Assembly (NCBI GenBank): GCA_002401955.1
Contig: NVUQ01000009.1
Span: 20,847 to 84,846 of the forward strand
DNA from: Flavobacteriales bacterium
GTDB lineage: Bacteria; Bacteroidota; Bacteroidia; Flavobacteriales_E; Vicingaceae
Length of the DNA: 64,000 bases
Direction: 5' to 3'
Within the stretch, counting starts at the first letter, position 1, and each line of letters begins with the position of its first letter. Below, one piece after another: positions 1 through 7,661 of this stretch. Under the pieces are notes generated by a model, which was not told the origin of the DNA, did not search any database, and saw nothing but the letters and a program-made list of their open reading frames with translations. Made by a program: the position numbers and the translations under genes.

Positions 1-218
1 TTTTGGGAATGCACAACATTGTTGAACGACCAGTTGCCATAAATGGCAAAGTGGAAATTAGACCAATAATGTACATTGCTTTATCTTACGACCATCGTAT
101 TATTGATGGAAAAGAATCTGTTGGTTTCTTAAAACTGGTAAAAGAACAATTAGAGGCTCCTAAAGAACTTATTCTTGGCGCATTAGCTCCAAATGATGTG
201 TTTGATGATTTAACTTAA
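1..218 (+). CDS. Dihydrolipoamide acyltransferase (E2), C-terminal end, partial
   Basis: The first 218 bases encode the last ~72 residues of a 2-oxoacid dehydrogenase E2 subunit; the start lies outside the window. The visible part holds the catalytic signature [11 protein letters not shown], whose His and Asp belong to the acyltransferase site that moves the acyl group from lipoyl-lysine to CoA. The sequence around it ([14 protein letters not shown], then [13 protein letters not shown]) fits best with the dihydrolipoyl succinyltransferase of the 2-oxoglutarate dehydrogenase complex. The reading frame is open from the first base, so an apparent TTG start at base 3 is internal. Family is seen directly; the choice of succinyl- over other acyltransferases is inference. 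Confidence 0.85.
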   Translation, partial: LGMHNIVERPVAINGKVEIRPIMYIALSYDHRIIDGKESVGFLKLVKEQLEAPKELILGALAPNDVFDDLT

Positions 219-231
219 GTATTTAATCTTT

Positions 232-948
232 ATGGAAAAGAAAATTAAACGAATAAGAAGGGCTAAATACTATTTATACAAATATGGTATACATCGCTTT
301 TTCCCAGCAAATAAGCTAAACTTTCTTGGGCATCTATCTGCTTTATCGGAATGGATATCTACTCATAATGAATTGAAATATTCTACATTTCCAACTAAGG
401 AATTTGTTTATAAAAACAGATTAGGGTTATATGATTTTATTGTTAAAAATGAAATTCGCCAAGAAGCAATAGATTATCTTGAGTTTGGAGTTTCTAGAGG
501 GGAATCATTTAGGTGGTGGATAGAAAATGTTCAACATAAAGATGCTTCTTTTTATGGGTTTGATACTTTTACTGGATTACCTGAGGATTGGGGCCCCTTT
601 AAAAAGGGCGATATGTCTAACGGGAATGAGCCTCCAAAAATAGAAGATTCAAGACACACGTTTTATCAAGGTATTTTCCAAAACACATTACACGATTTTC
701 TAAAAACGTATCAATCGACAAAACGAAAGGTGATACATTTAGATGCTGATTTATATTCAGCTACCTTATTTGTGTTAACTACAATATCTCCATATCTAAA
801 AAAAGGAGATATACTCCTTTTTGATGAATTTAATGTTCCGCTTCATGAATTTAAAGCGTTTACAGAGTGGGCTGATTCATTTTACATTAATTATTCTGTT
901 ATTGGGGAAGTGAATAATTATTTTCAAGTTGCTATTGAAATAGATTAA
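232..948 (+). CDS. TylF/MycF-like SAM-dependent methyltransferase
   Basis: 238-residue class I methyltransferase of the TylF/macrocin O-methyltransferase type. Visible motifs are FGVSRGES (about residues 85-92, SAM-binding loop), FDTFTGLPEDW (110-120), HLDADLYSAT (169-178, acidic residues that bind Mg2+ in the family) and LLFDEF (195-200). Family members methylate sugar hydroxyls in antibiotics, and relatives occur in polysaccharide loci; the substrate here cannot be told. It starts 13 bases after the upstream E2 gene on the same strand, so read-through is possible, but there is no functional link. No signal peptide, so cytoplasmic. Confidence 0.75.
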   Translation: MEKKIKRIRRAKYYLYKYGIHRFFPANKLNFLGHLSALSEWISTHNELKYSTFPTKEFVYKNRLGLYDFIVKNEIRQEAIDYLEFGVSRGESFRWWIENVQHKDASFYGFDTFTGLPEDWGPFKKGDMSNGNEPPKIEDSRHTFYQGIFQNTLHDFLKTYQSTKRKVIHLDADLYSATLFVLTTISPYLKKGDILLFDEFNVPLHEFKAFTEWADSFYINYSVIGEVNNYFQVAIEID

Positions 949-983
949 TTCTAGCAGGTATTTAATGGCTACTGTAGTAGTGC

Positions 984-1475
984 TTAATTTACTATTAATT
1001 CTGTGGTAGTAATTACGTTACTAGTATTAAAAGCCCTATCTTTAATATGAAGATCATATCGAAAAGTATCTGCATTAAAATTAAATAGTAAATCTAATTT
1101 TATTTCACCCTGAAGTGATCGTTGTGCTTCGTTTTCTAAAAATGGAAATCTTAAATGCAATTCTAAAGTGTCATACCTAGCTTCTGCTGTGTTCCAAGTA
1201 ATAACAGGTGATTTTAAAACCCAAACCCCATTAACTTTTTCATAATAATCTATTAAAACATTGTAGTCATACTCGCCAATCGTATCCTTTTGCTTTAAAC
1301 CTAAATCGCCATCTGCATCAAAAAATTCGAAACGAATAACACTATATAGTTTATCATCCGAAAGTCGTGCATCTAAAAAAGTAATTGTTGGAGGTGCAGG
1401 TTCTGGATCTTCTTTTGAACACCCAACAAAAAAGAGAATAGTAAATAATATAGTTATTTTTACAGCTAATTGCAT
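984..1475 (-). CDS. Hypothetical lipoprotein
   Basis: 163 residues with a type II signal peptide: basic start, hydrophobic core and lipobox FVGC followed by SKEDPEPAPP, so the mature protein is probably a lipid-anchored envelope protein starting at Cys19. The rest is a single beta-rich domain with alternating polar and hydrophobic residues (for example SVIRFEFFDADGDLGL, an acidic DADGD loop that could bind calcium). No enzyme motif is recognised. It is divergent from the LuxE-like gene, with only 23 bases between the start codons; a near-consensus -7 box (TAATTTTA) sits just before its ATG. Confidence 0.6.
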   Translation of the reverse strand: MQLAVKITILFTILFFVGCSKEDPEPAPPTITFLDARLSDDKLYSVIRFEFFDADGDLGLKQKDTIGEYDYNVLIDYYEKVNGVWVLKSPVITWNTAEARYDTLELHLRFPFLENEAQRSLQGEIKLDLLFNFNADTFRYDLHIKDRAFNTSNVITTTELIVN

Positions 1476-1498
1476 GAGATAAAATTACTAATAAATTT

Positions 1499-2479
1499 TT
1501 GAGCTTTACCAATTCTATATTTAACATCAATTCTGAAAAAGAATTTAATACACTTTCTCTAAAAGTATTTAATTATCAATACACAAATAATGTTGTTTAT
1601 CAAGAGTTTTGTAATCATCTTAAAATAACCCCTTCAGCAATAACAACTATTAATCAAATTCCTTTTTTACCAATTGAACTTTTTAAAACTCACCAAATAA
1701 AAACTAGTGTATTTAAAGAGCAACAAATCTTTTTAAGTAGTGGAACAACGGGTAAAAACCAAAGTAAGCATTACGTTAAAGACCTTTCTATTTATGAAAA
1801 AAGCTACCAAAAAGCGTTTCAACAATTTTATGGAAATGTAGAAGATTATTGTGTTATAGCCCTGCTTCCTTCTTATTTAGAACGAAAAGGTTCTTCGTTA
1901 ATTTATATGGTAGAAGATTTAATTCAGAAAAGCAACAATCCAAAAAGCGGGTTTTTTCTCGAAAACCACGCTAAAATGGTTGAAATTTTACAAAAAAACA
2001 TCAAAAATGGTCATAAAACGATGCTTTTTGGTGTTTCTTTCGCTTTGTTAGATTTGGCTGAAAAACATCAAATTGATTTGAGTGATGTAATTATTATGGA
2101 AACTGGGGGGATGAAAGGACGAAGAAAAGAATTGACCAGAACTGAACTTCATGGTATTTACAAAAAAAGTTTTAATGTTGCTGAAATTCATTCGGAATAC
2201 GGAATGACGGAATTATTATCTCAAGCCTATTCTAAAGGAAATGGGGTTTTTGACACACCTAATTGGATGAAAATTATGATTAGAGATATTAATGATCCTT
2301 TTGCTATTTTAGAAAACAATAAAACTGGAGGTATTAATGTGATTGATTTAGCAAATATTAATTCGTGTAGCTTTATTGCTACACAAGACTTAGGCAAAAA
2401 AACATCAAAAAATAAATTTGAAGTTTTAGGAAGATTTGATAATAGTGATTTACGTGGTTGTAATTTGTTAATTTCTTAA
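1499..2479 (+). CDS. LuxE-like acyl-protein synthetase / acyl transferase
   Basis: 326 residues of the adenylating LuxE/PaaK-related family. The phosphate-binding motif SSGTTGK lies at residues 80-86, and later motifs METGGMKGRR and HSEYGMTELL match the A5/A8 region of acyl-adenylating enzymes. LuxE proteins activate a fatty acid as acyl-AMP and load it on a protein Cys; in Bacteroidetes the homolog stands alone without lux genes and its substrate is unknown. The start is taken as TTG because the family-like N-terminus (SFTNSIFNI) begins there and no in-frame ATG precedes it. Cytoplasmic. A lipoprotein gene follows on the same strand with its own likely promoter. Confidence 0.75.
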   Translation: MSFTNSIFNINSEKEFNTLSLKVFNYQYTNNVVYQEFCNHLKITPSAITTINQIPFLPIELFKTHQIKTSVFKEQQIFLSSGTTGKNQSKHYVKDLSIYEKSYQKAFQQFYGNVEDYCVIALLPSYLERKGSSLIYMVEDLIQKSNNPKSGFFLENHAKMVEILQKNIKNGHKTMLFGVSFALLDLAEKHQIDLSDVIIMETGGMKGRRKELTRTELHGIYKKSFNVAEIHSEYGMTELLSQAYSKGNGVFDTPNWMKIMIRDINDPFAILENNKTGGINVIDLANINSCSFIATQDLGKKTSKNKFEVLGRFDNSDLRGCNLLIS

Positions 2480-2490
2480 GAAAAAATGAA

Positions 2491-2498
2491 TAGTTTTG
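2491..2498 (+). promoter_or_regulatory. Candidate -7 box for the 2546 lipoprotein gene
   Basis: TAGTTTTG matches the Bacteroidetes consensus TAnnTTTG. A TTTG lies 23 bases upstream (2464-2467), somewhat farther than the usual -33 element. It would give a 5' leader of about 40 bases before the ATG at 2546. Confidence 0.4.
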
Positions 2499-2545
2499 TT
2501 TGGAACAATTTTTGTTAATCAAAAGGCTTTTAAACTTATACAATT

Positions 2546-3100
2546 ATGAAATCATTATTTTTAAACAAATCATTAATCATTGTAGCTCTTGGGGCTGTTA
2601 CATTTTTTACTTCTTGTAAATCTACAACGCCTTTTACCAATACAGTAAGAACAAAGTATAACTTAGATGAGGCTAAACTGAAAAAAATGCAGTTTTACAT
2701 CTCTAGTGACATTACACTACAACGAGGAGAACAAGGGGAAAATTCTCAAGAACTAGATGCCGAAGGTAAATTAGTAATCTCTAGTTCAGCTAGTTTAGAT
2801 AATATTTCTGTTGATGGGAAAACTCCAGGGGTTTGCGTTAAGATATTAAAAGGAAATAAATTAGCAATTAGCTTTTTTGAATCAGATGATCAATACTTGG
2901 TTTTTGGAGACCCTAACAATAGAGGAAGATATAACCTTATGGGTGCTGAGTGGAAAAGTGGAAGAGGTAAAATAAATTTTGGCGGAAAAGTATACTACAT
3001 AATGCCAGGTGGAGCAAGTGCTTACTTAAAATTCGAAATGAAAAAAGTAAAAGATTACAAAACGACTAGCTCAAAAGCCAAAGGAAGAACAATAAACTAG
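2546..3100 (+). CDS. Hypothetical lipoprotein
   Basis: 184 residues. The N-terminus is a lipoprotein signal peptide ending FFTSC followed by KSTTPFTN, so Cys24 is the likely lipidated residue. The mature part is soluble and beta-rich, with repeated Gly/Lys-containing strands (GKLVISSSASL, GRGKINFGGKVYYI) and no transmembrane segment. No known catalytic motif is visible and I do not recognise the family. It is monocistronic: it has its own candidate -7 box and is followed 19 bases after its stop codon by a strong intrinsic terminator. A role at the cell envelope is inference from the lipobox only. Confidence 0.6.
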   Translation: MKSLFLNKSLIIVALGAVTFFTSCKSTTPFTNTVRTKYNLDEAKLKKMQFYISSDITLQRGEQGENSQELDAEGKLVISSSASLDNISVDGKTPGVCVKILKGNKLAISFFESDDQYLVFGDPNNRGRYNLMGAEWKSGRGKINFGGKVYYIMPGGASAYLKFEMKKVKDYKTTSSKAKGRTIN

Positions 3101-3118
3101 TTATCAAAAACTTTATTT

Positions 3119-3148
3119 TAAAGGAGGTATTTATTACCTCCTTTTTTT
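3119..3148 (+). terminator. Intrinsic terminator after the lipoprotein gene
   Basis: Perfect 10-bp stem AAAGGAGGTA / TACCTCCTTT (3120-3129 with 3135-3144) around a 5-base loop, running into a 7-T tract (3142-3148). It separates the lipoprotein gene from the purine nucleoside phosphorylase gene. Confidence 0.85.
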
Positions 3149-3167
3149 AATTGACTAAACTTTAATA

Positions 3168-3977
3168 ATGAAACAACTACAAGAAACAGTAAACTATCTT
3201 AAAAATGAAGGGGTTAACGACCCAGCTATTGGTATTGTTTTAGGAACTGGTTTGGGAGGATTAGTTTCTGAAATAGAAATTATCAAATCTATTGATTATG
3301 ATAAAATTCCGAACTTCCCTGTTTCTACTGTAGAATCGCATCACGGCAAGTTGATTTACGGAACCATTCGTGGCAAAAAAGTTTTGGTAATGCAAGGACG
3401 TTTTCATTATTATGAAGGTTATAATATGAAAGAGATTACTTTTCCTATTCGAGTAATGAAATTGTTAGGCGTTCAGAACTTATTAATCTCTAATGCCGCT
3501 GGAGCAATAAATTTAGCTTATAAAAAAAGTTCATTAATGATGTTAACGGATCACATCAACCTGTACCCAGACAACCCATTAATTGGAAAAAACTGGGATG
3601 ACTTTGGTCCACGTTTTCCAGACATGAGCGAGCCTTATTCTCTAAAGTTAAACAACCTTTTAAGAGACATTTCGGTAAAACAAAACATCCAATTGCACGA
3701 AGGTGTTTATGTTCCTGTAATGGGTCCTAACCTAGAAACCAAAGCAGAATATAAAATGATTCGTTTATTAGGTGGTGATGCTGTTGGAATGAGTACTGTT
3801 CCTGAAGTAATTGTAGCACGACACATGAACTTACCTTGCTGTGCTATTTCAGTTTTAACTGATGAGTGTGATCCTGAACATTTAGAACCTGTTGCAATTG
3901 AAGATATTTTAGCTGCAGCAGCAATTGCCGAACCTCAATTAACTACGCTTTATACCGAGTTGATAGCCCGATTATAG
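3168..3977 (+). CDS. punA: Purine nucleoside phosphorylase (trimeric, PNP I type)
   Basis: 269 residues, normal length for the trimeric PNP family that splits purine nucleosides with phosphate to free base and (deoxy)ribose 1-phosphate in salvage. Landmarks: GTGLG (26-30) phosphate loop, ESHHG (56-60), GRFHYYEG (77-84), SNAAG (108-112), GPNLETKAE and GMSTVPE in the purine site. Near the C-terminus the sequence reads VLTDECDPE: an Asp stands where animal PNP has the base-recognising Asn (ITN in the human enzyme). Cytoplasmic. The gene sits 19 bases after a terminator; the following EEP gene begins 34 bases downstream. Confidence 0.93.
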   Translation: MKQLQETVNYLKNEGVNDPAIGIVLGTGLGGLVSEIEIIKSIDYDKIPNFPVSTVESHHGKLIYGTIRGKKVLVMQGRFHYYEGYNMKEITFPIRVMKLLGVQNLLISNAAGAINLAYKKSSLMMLTDHINLYPDNPLIGKNWDDFGPRFPDMSEPYSLKLNNLLRDISVKQNIQLHEGVYVPVMGPNLETKAEYKMIRLLGGDAVGMSTVPEVIVARHMNLPCCAISVLTDECDPEHLEPVAIEDILAAAAIAEPQLTTLYTELIARL

Positions 3978-4011
3978 AAAATTTGGAGCTATTGTTGTAT
4001 TAGTTGTTTTC

Positions 4012-4749
4012 GTGAAAAATATTATTTCAATATTATTCCTATTCTCATGCTTTTTTACAAAAGCAAATACTATTAGTGTAGTTACTTATAATGTTAACTA
4101 CCATTTTATCAATGAAAATGTAGTCAATATTTTAGATTCGATAAATGCTGATGTGGTTTGTTTACAAGAAACAAATGTAGAATGGGAAAACATACTTAAA
4201 AATGGGTTAAGTAATAAGTACCCTTTTATTCAATTTAAACACAGAGGTATTGCGGGAGGATACGCAACCCTCTCTAAATATCCTATTATTAAAAGTAGTA
4301 AGATTATAAACAAAGTAGCTTGGTTTTCTGGATGGGCAATAACCATAAAAAAAGATCAAGACTCCATACAAATTTTAAATACACACTTAAAACCAAAATT
4401 AACTAGTAAAGGAATAATTGGCTGGAACGCTTATTTTAAGGCAGAAGAGATTCACATTAAGGAATTAGACTGTTTTATTAAAAAATTAGACCTTACTCTT
4501 CCAACGATTATTCTGGGTGATTTTAATGAGGGAGACAAAGGTAAAGCCATGAAATGGTTGCGCAAAAAGGGTTTTGAAGATGCCTTACCTAAATTTAATA
4601 AAAGAACAAAAACTTGGCGGTTTATTTTTCTGCGTGGCAGATATGATCACCTTGTTTCTAACAATAAATTATTGTGCATTAAAGCTATGGTTTATAAACT
4701 AGGTAAATCTGACCATTTTCCGGTGTTAGGTGTTTTTGAAGTGAAGTAA
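4012..4749 (+). CDS. Secreted endonuclease/exonuclease/phosphatase (EEP) family protein
   Basis: 245 residues; N-terminal signal peptide (MKNIISILFLFSCFFTKA) followed by an EEP fold. The ordered motifs are TYNVN, CLQETN (metal-binding Glu), LNTHLKPK, ILGDFNEGD (catalytic Asp/Asn), RYDHLVSN and the C-terminal SDHFPV with the catalytic His. The family hydrolyses phosphodiester or phosphomonoester bonds (DNA, phosphoinositides, sphingomyelin); the substrate here is unknown. The signal peptide points to the periplasm or outside, suggesting nutrient phosphate scavenging (inference). The start is GTG at 4012, because it opens directly into the signal peptide and no ATG is available. Confidence 0.8.
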   Translation: MKNIISILFLFSCFFTKANTISVVTYNVNYHFINENVVNILDSINADVVCLQETNVEWENILKNGLSNKYPFIQFKHRGIAGGYATLSKYPIIKSSKIINKVAWFSGWAITIKKDQDSIQILNTHLKPKLTSKGIIGWNAYFKAEEIHIKELDCFIKKLDLTLPTIILGDFNEGDKGKAMKWLRKKGFEDALPKFNKRTKTWRFIFLRGRYDHLVSNNKLLCIKAMVYKLGKSDHFPVLGVFEVK

Positions 4750-4758
4750 CGAAACTAC

Positions 4759-4904
4759 GTCATTAAGTTAAGGGGTTTTAATGTTTAAATTCGCTGTCTT
4801 GCTCCTTTCCTGTGAAAACAGGAATCTAGATGAAGTAAGGTGCTGTTTCTGGATACTCGCCTACGCGAGTAAGGAGCAAGAGTCAGAACCCTTAACTTAA
4901 TGAC
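4759..4904. repeat. Structured intergenic inverted repeat
   Basis: The 180-bp gap between the EEP gene and the convergent methyltransferase gene holds a nested palindrome. Outer arms of 16 bp are perfect (4759-4774 with 4889-4904), inner arms of 11 bp are perfect (4797-4807 with 4871-4881), and two hairpins lie inside: TTTCCTG/CAGGAA (4806-4823) and TACTCGC/GCGAGTA (4854-4871). The outer end begins GTCATT, like other dispersed repeats in this window. It could also terminate both converging transcripts. Confidence 0.7.
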
Positions 4905-4929
4905 ATTGATAGTGGTCGGACGAGTCATT

Positions 4930-6081
4930 TTATAATAGCGTCTCCAAATAATGAGATTCAATTCCGTATTCATTTTTAAGAGCATCTATCTTTTCTGTAA
5001 GCTTTTCAGTATCTGGTTTTTTGTTTGATTTTTGACCAACCAACATTACATTTTTACGTGTATGTTCATTAGAAACAAATTCAAACACTTTTGTTGAATA
5101 TTGATTTTTCTCCAAAATTAAAGCTCTAAGTGTATCAGTCACCATTTCGAACTGGCGCTCTTTAAAAATACCATACTTTAAAATAGGGCTTTCTTGTTCT
5201 CTTCCTTTTAGTTGTTGCCTAATTTGCTTATGACAGCAGGGAGCAGTAATTACTAGATTAGCATTAGCACTTATTGCTTTTCCTAAAGCATCATCTGTAG
5301 CAGTATCACAAGCATGCAGAGCAATCAAAATATCAACCTTTTTTGGCTTGTATTCTTGTATGGTTTGACGAACAAAACTCAAGCCTTCAAAACCACATTC
5401 TTTTGCTGTTTTATTGCAAAAATCAACCAATTCTTCGCGCAATTCTATCCCTTTTATTGTTACCTCTCTTTTTCTTTGATTCGTTAAATAATCATACAAT
5501 GCAAAAGTCAAATACCCTTTTCCAGAACCCATATCTACAATAGATATCTCTTTAGATAAATCCGCATTTTTCATCAAGTTTTCGATGATTTCTAAGTACT
5601 TATTTATTTGCTTGTACTTATCTGCCATTTTAGGAATTACAACTCCATCGTTATCAGTTATTCCTAATAGGTTCAAATACTTCCCTAATTGAGCTCTTCT
5701 TTCCTTAGGCTTATCATGTGTTTCTGGTGGTTTATTTTTAAAACTTGGGTAAGCAGTTCTTGTAGAAACTTTCCCTTTTTTAGAAAATTGAATCGTAAAA
5801 TCTTCTTCTAAAGTAAATAGAATAGCAACCTTAAATTTTTGGTTTAACAATTCTGAAAAGATATTTTTTGCTTCTTCTAAGGTGTAGTTTTTAACCTGAT
5901 CATTTGTTTGGTAATGATAAGTAAACGAAAAAGCTCTTTCTCCTTTGATGGTAACTAAGCGAACATAAACATTGTGCAATCCATCACTTTTATATGCTGG
6001 TTTACTTAAAGTAATTTTCACAAAAGTATCGTTCGTATAACTTTTATCTAACTTTTCAAAAAAAGGAGCTAAATCATTCAT
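4930..6081 (-). CDS. SAM-dependent methyltransferase (Methyltransf_32-like)
   Basis: 383 residues. The C-terminal half is a class I methyltransferase: motif I VDMGSGKGYLTFAL at 182-195, then ALHACDTATDDAL near 257 and APCCHKQIR near 281. The paired Cys with His (PCCHKQ) and the HACDTATD motif are typical of the methyltransferase family found in METTL25-like proteins and widespread bacterial relatives. The N-terminal ~130 residues form a separate domain without a clear assignment, perhaps for RNA recognition. The substrate is unknown; RNA or protein is plausible (inference). It is divergent from the GNAT gene, 46 bases away, and its own -7 box (6086-6093) nearly abuts the ATG. Confidence 0.75.
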   Translation of the reverse strand: MNDLAPFFEKLDKSYTNDTFVKITLSKPAYKSDGLHNVYVRLVTIKGERAFSFTYHYQTNDQVKNYTLEEAKNIFSELLNQKFKVAILFTLEEDFTIQFSKKGKVSTRTAYPSFKNKPPETHDKPKERRAQLGKYLNLLGITDNDGVVIPKMADKYKQINKYLEIIENLMKNADLSKEISIVDMGSGKGYLTFALYDYLTNQRKREVTIKGIELREELVDFCNKTAKECGFEGLSFVRQTIQEYKPKKVDILIALHACDTATDDALGKAISANANLVITAPCCHKQIRQQLKGREQESPILKYGIFKERQFEMVTDTLRALILEKNQYSTKVFEFVSNEHTRKNVMLVGQKSNKKPDTEKLTEKIDALKNEYGIESHYLETLL

Positions 6082-6085
6082 GGTG

Positions 6086-6093
6086 CAAAGTTA
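6086..6093 (-). promoter_or_regulatory. -7 box of the 6081 methyltransferase gene, next to the ATG
   Basis: On the minus strand TAACTTTG followed by C is an exact TAnnTTTG box. It ends 5 bases before the ATG at 6081, so the transcript would have almost no 5' leader. Confidence 0.55.
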
Positions 6094-6115
6094 TCCATAA
6101 TAAAATGAGAAAAAG

Positions 6116-6123
6116 TACTTTTG
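6116..6123 (+). promoter_or_regulatory. -7 box of the 6128 acetyltransferase gene, next to the ATG
   Basis: TACTTTTG is an exact TAnnTTTG box ending 4 bases before the ATG at 6128. With the mirror-image box at 6086-6093 it forms a compact divergent promoter pair, both predicted to give leaderless or nearly leaderless mRNA. Confidence 0.55.
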
Positions 6124-6127
6124 AAAG

Positions 6128-6619
6128 ATGAGCATCAAATTCAAACGAATTACAAAAGAAAATATAACCAAAGCTTTAACTATTTACAATTGGTATGTAC
6201 TTAACTCTACCGCTACTTTTCATCTCGAGGAAATTCCTCAAGAAGAGTTAGAAAGAATGGTTTCTGTGGGTCACGAAAAATACCAATCGTTTATCATTTT
6301 AATTGATAGTGAAATTTGTGGTTTTTGTTACCTCTCACAATTTAGATATAAAGAAGCTTATGATAAGTCTGCTGAAATTACATTGTACTTAGATAAAAAT
6401 GCTACTGGCAAAGGAATTGGAAAAACAACTTTAAACTACTTAGAAAACATTGCAAAAGAAAAAGGAATTAATAATTTGGTTGGAGTAATTACAGCAGAAA
6501 ACGAACCGAGTATCAAACTATTTGAAAAACACAATTATTTTAAAGTTGGTCATCTTAAAAGTATTGGTGAAAAATTCGGCAAAGCTTTAGATGTAGTCTC
6601 TTACCAGAAGGAGATTTAG
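6128..6619 (+). CDS. GNAT-family N-acetyltransferase (phosphinothricin acetyltransferase-like)
   Basis: 163 residues, a complete single GNAT domain. Features of the Pat/Bar-like branch are visible: IYNWYVLNSTATFHLEE near the N-terminus, SAEITLYLDKNATGKGIG (beta4 and the acetyl-CoA pyrophosphate loop), then AENEPSIKLFEKHNYFKVG near the C-terminus. These enzymes acetylate a primary amine with acetyl-CoA; known substrates include phosphinothricin and methionine sulfoximine/sulfone, probably mimicking a natural amino acid. The actual substrate is not determinable. Cytoplasmic. Divergent from the methyltransferase gene and convergent with DUF2279, with a palindromic repeat in between. Confidence 0.85.
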   Translation: MSIKFKRITKENITKALTIYNWYVLNSTATFHLEEIPQEELERMVSVGHEKYQSFIILIDSEICGFCYLSQFRYKEAYDKSAEITLYLDKNATGKGIGKTTLNYLENIAKEKGINNLVGVITAENEPSIKLFEKHNYFKVGHLKSIGEKFGKALDVVSYQKEI

Positions 6620-6625
6620 CCTTAG

Positions 6626-6707
6626 CGTCATTCCGTGCTTGACACGGAATCTCCCAATTAACAGAAATACTTTAAATATAACCAGATCCCCAAGCTGAGG
6701 ATGACAA
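6626..6707. repeat. GTCATTCC-type palindromic repeat between convergent genes
   Basis: The element starts GTCATTCCGTG..CACGGAATCT and ends with an inverted relative, AGATCC..GGATGAC. Its first half is itself a hairpin (TTCCGTG/CACGGAA). It fills the gap between the GNAT stop codon (6619) and the DUF2279 stop codon (6712) and probably stops both transcripts. It belongs with the other GTCATT repeats in this window. Confidence 0.65.
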
Positions 6708-6711
6708 ACAG

Positions 6712-7632
6712 CTAAAAAAAGAAAGGATGAAATTTCTTTTCACCTAAAGTATTAAACTCTACTGTTGGTAAAGGGAATTTTATCATATTTAAAAAGAAAA
6801 AAGTAGACTTTAAAAACTTCGATCTGGTCTCAATTTTATCTAAATCTAAATCTAACGACAAGTAATAACTACGGTATCGTTCAACAGGGGGAAGAAAAGC
6901 TCCTTCGTGGTAAATTCTAGGATTATTCTCAGCAGATAACATTCCGTATGCACCATAACCTCCGGCAACATTTAGCCACTTTGGTATAAATTCTTTATGT
7001 TTAAATACAGACCTTAAGTTTAAGGACCACCAAAACGTTTGCCCGTTATAATCTGCTACTACTCTCGATAAATCAGAGTCTCCTAAAACATTAGGTCTCA
7101 TTGCTGCTAATTCTGTGTGATGATAAGAAAACTTAAAGGTTAATATTTGTTTTTTAAAAGCCAATTCTTGGCCTATTAGTAGTAAACTTCCCGATGCATT
7201 TGCTACCATATCCATTGGAGAGAAACCCCATTCAGCATAGTTCCCATCAAGCAATTCTACAGATGTCATAAAAAGGAACCCATAAGCGCCACCGTACCAA
7301 ATAGCCCGTTTACGCTTTACTCCTGTCCATCGCATGGAATTCATACCTAGCTTTCCAAATAGATAACAGGTGTAAGCATGGCCATACTTGTCAATTTGCA
7401 TCCAGCCTGCATTGTCATTTTTTACATGAAGACCTACCCAATGATTATCTTGATACCAAACAGTATACAAACCTGTTAGCATGCCTCCATAAAATACTCC
7501 TCCAGCGCCTCCAACCAGGCCTAATCTTCCAGGCTTAAAATCTTCACTGTATGTTGAGTCAACAGGACTTTGACCACTTAAGTTATTAAGTGTACAGATA
7601 AAAATTAGAAGAATTATAGTTTTTTTTAACAC
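6712..7632 (-). CDS. DUF2279 family secreted protein
   Basis: 306 residues with an N-terminal signal peptide (ILLIFICTLNNLSGQ). The middle carries the DUF2279 pattern: a Gly-rich segment GGAGGVFYGG, then WMQIDKYGHAYTCYLFG, GGAYGFLFMTSVELLDG and WGFSPMDMVANASGS, resembling membrane-associated VanZ/YfiM-type proteins with conserved His/Asp/Glu. The C-terminal third is beta-rich and may form an envelope domain. Function unknown in the family. The start is GTG at 7632, which begins the signal peptide directly; a TAATTTTA sequence lies just upstream. The adjacent ACMSD gene ends 29 bases upstream on the same strand, so co-transcription is possible. Confidence 0.7.
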   Translation of the reverse strand: MLKKTIILLIFICTLNNLSGQSPVDSTYSEDFKPGRLGLVGGAGGVFYGGMLTGLYTVWYQDNHWVGLHVKNDNAGWMQIDKYGHAYTCYLFGKLGMNSMRWTGVKRKRAIWYGGAYGFLFMTSVELLDGNYAEWGFSPMDMVANASGSLLLIGQELAFKKQILTFKFSYHHTELAAMRPNVLGDSDLSRVVADYNGQTFWWSLNLRSVFKHKEFIPKWLNVAGGYGAYGMLSAENNPRIYHEGAFLPPVERYRSYYLSLDLDLDKIETRSKFLKSTFFFLNMIKFPLPTVEFNTLGEKKFHPFFF

Positions 7633-7661
7633 GAAGTAAAATTAGGGAAAAATGACAGTTA

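Noticed and set aside
1499..2479. LuxE-like gene as evidence of bioluminescence
   Set aside because: No luxC, luxD, luxA or luxB nearby, and stand-alone homologs are common in this phylum.
4785..4985. 66-codon ORF on the minus strand
   Set aside because: It runs through a palindromic repeat and into the methyltransferase gene in another frame; no family-like sequence.
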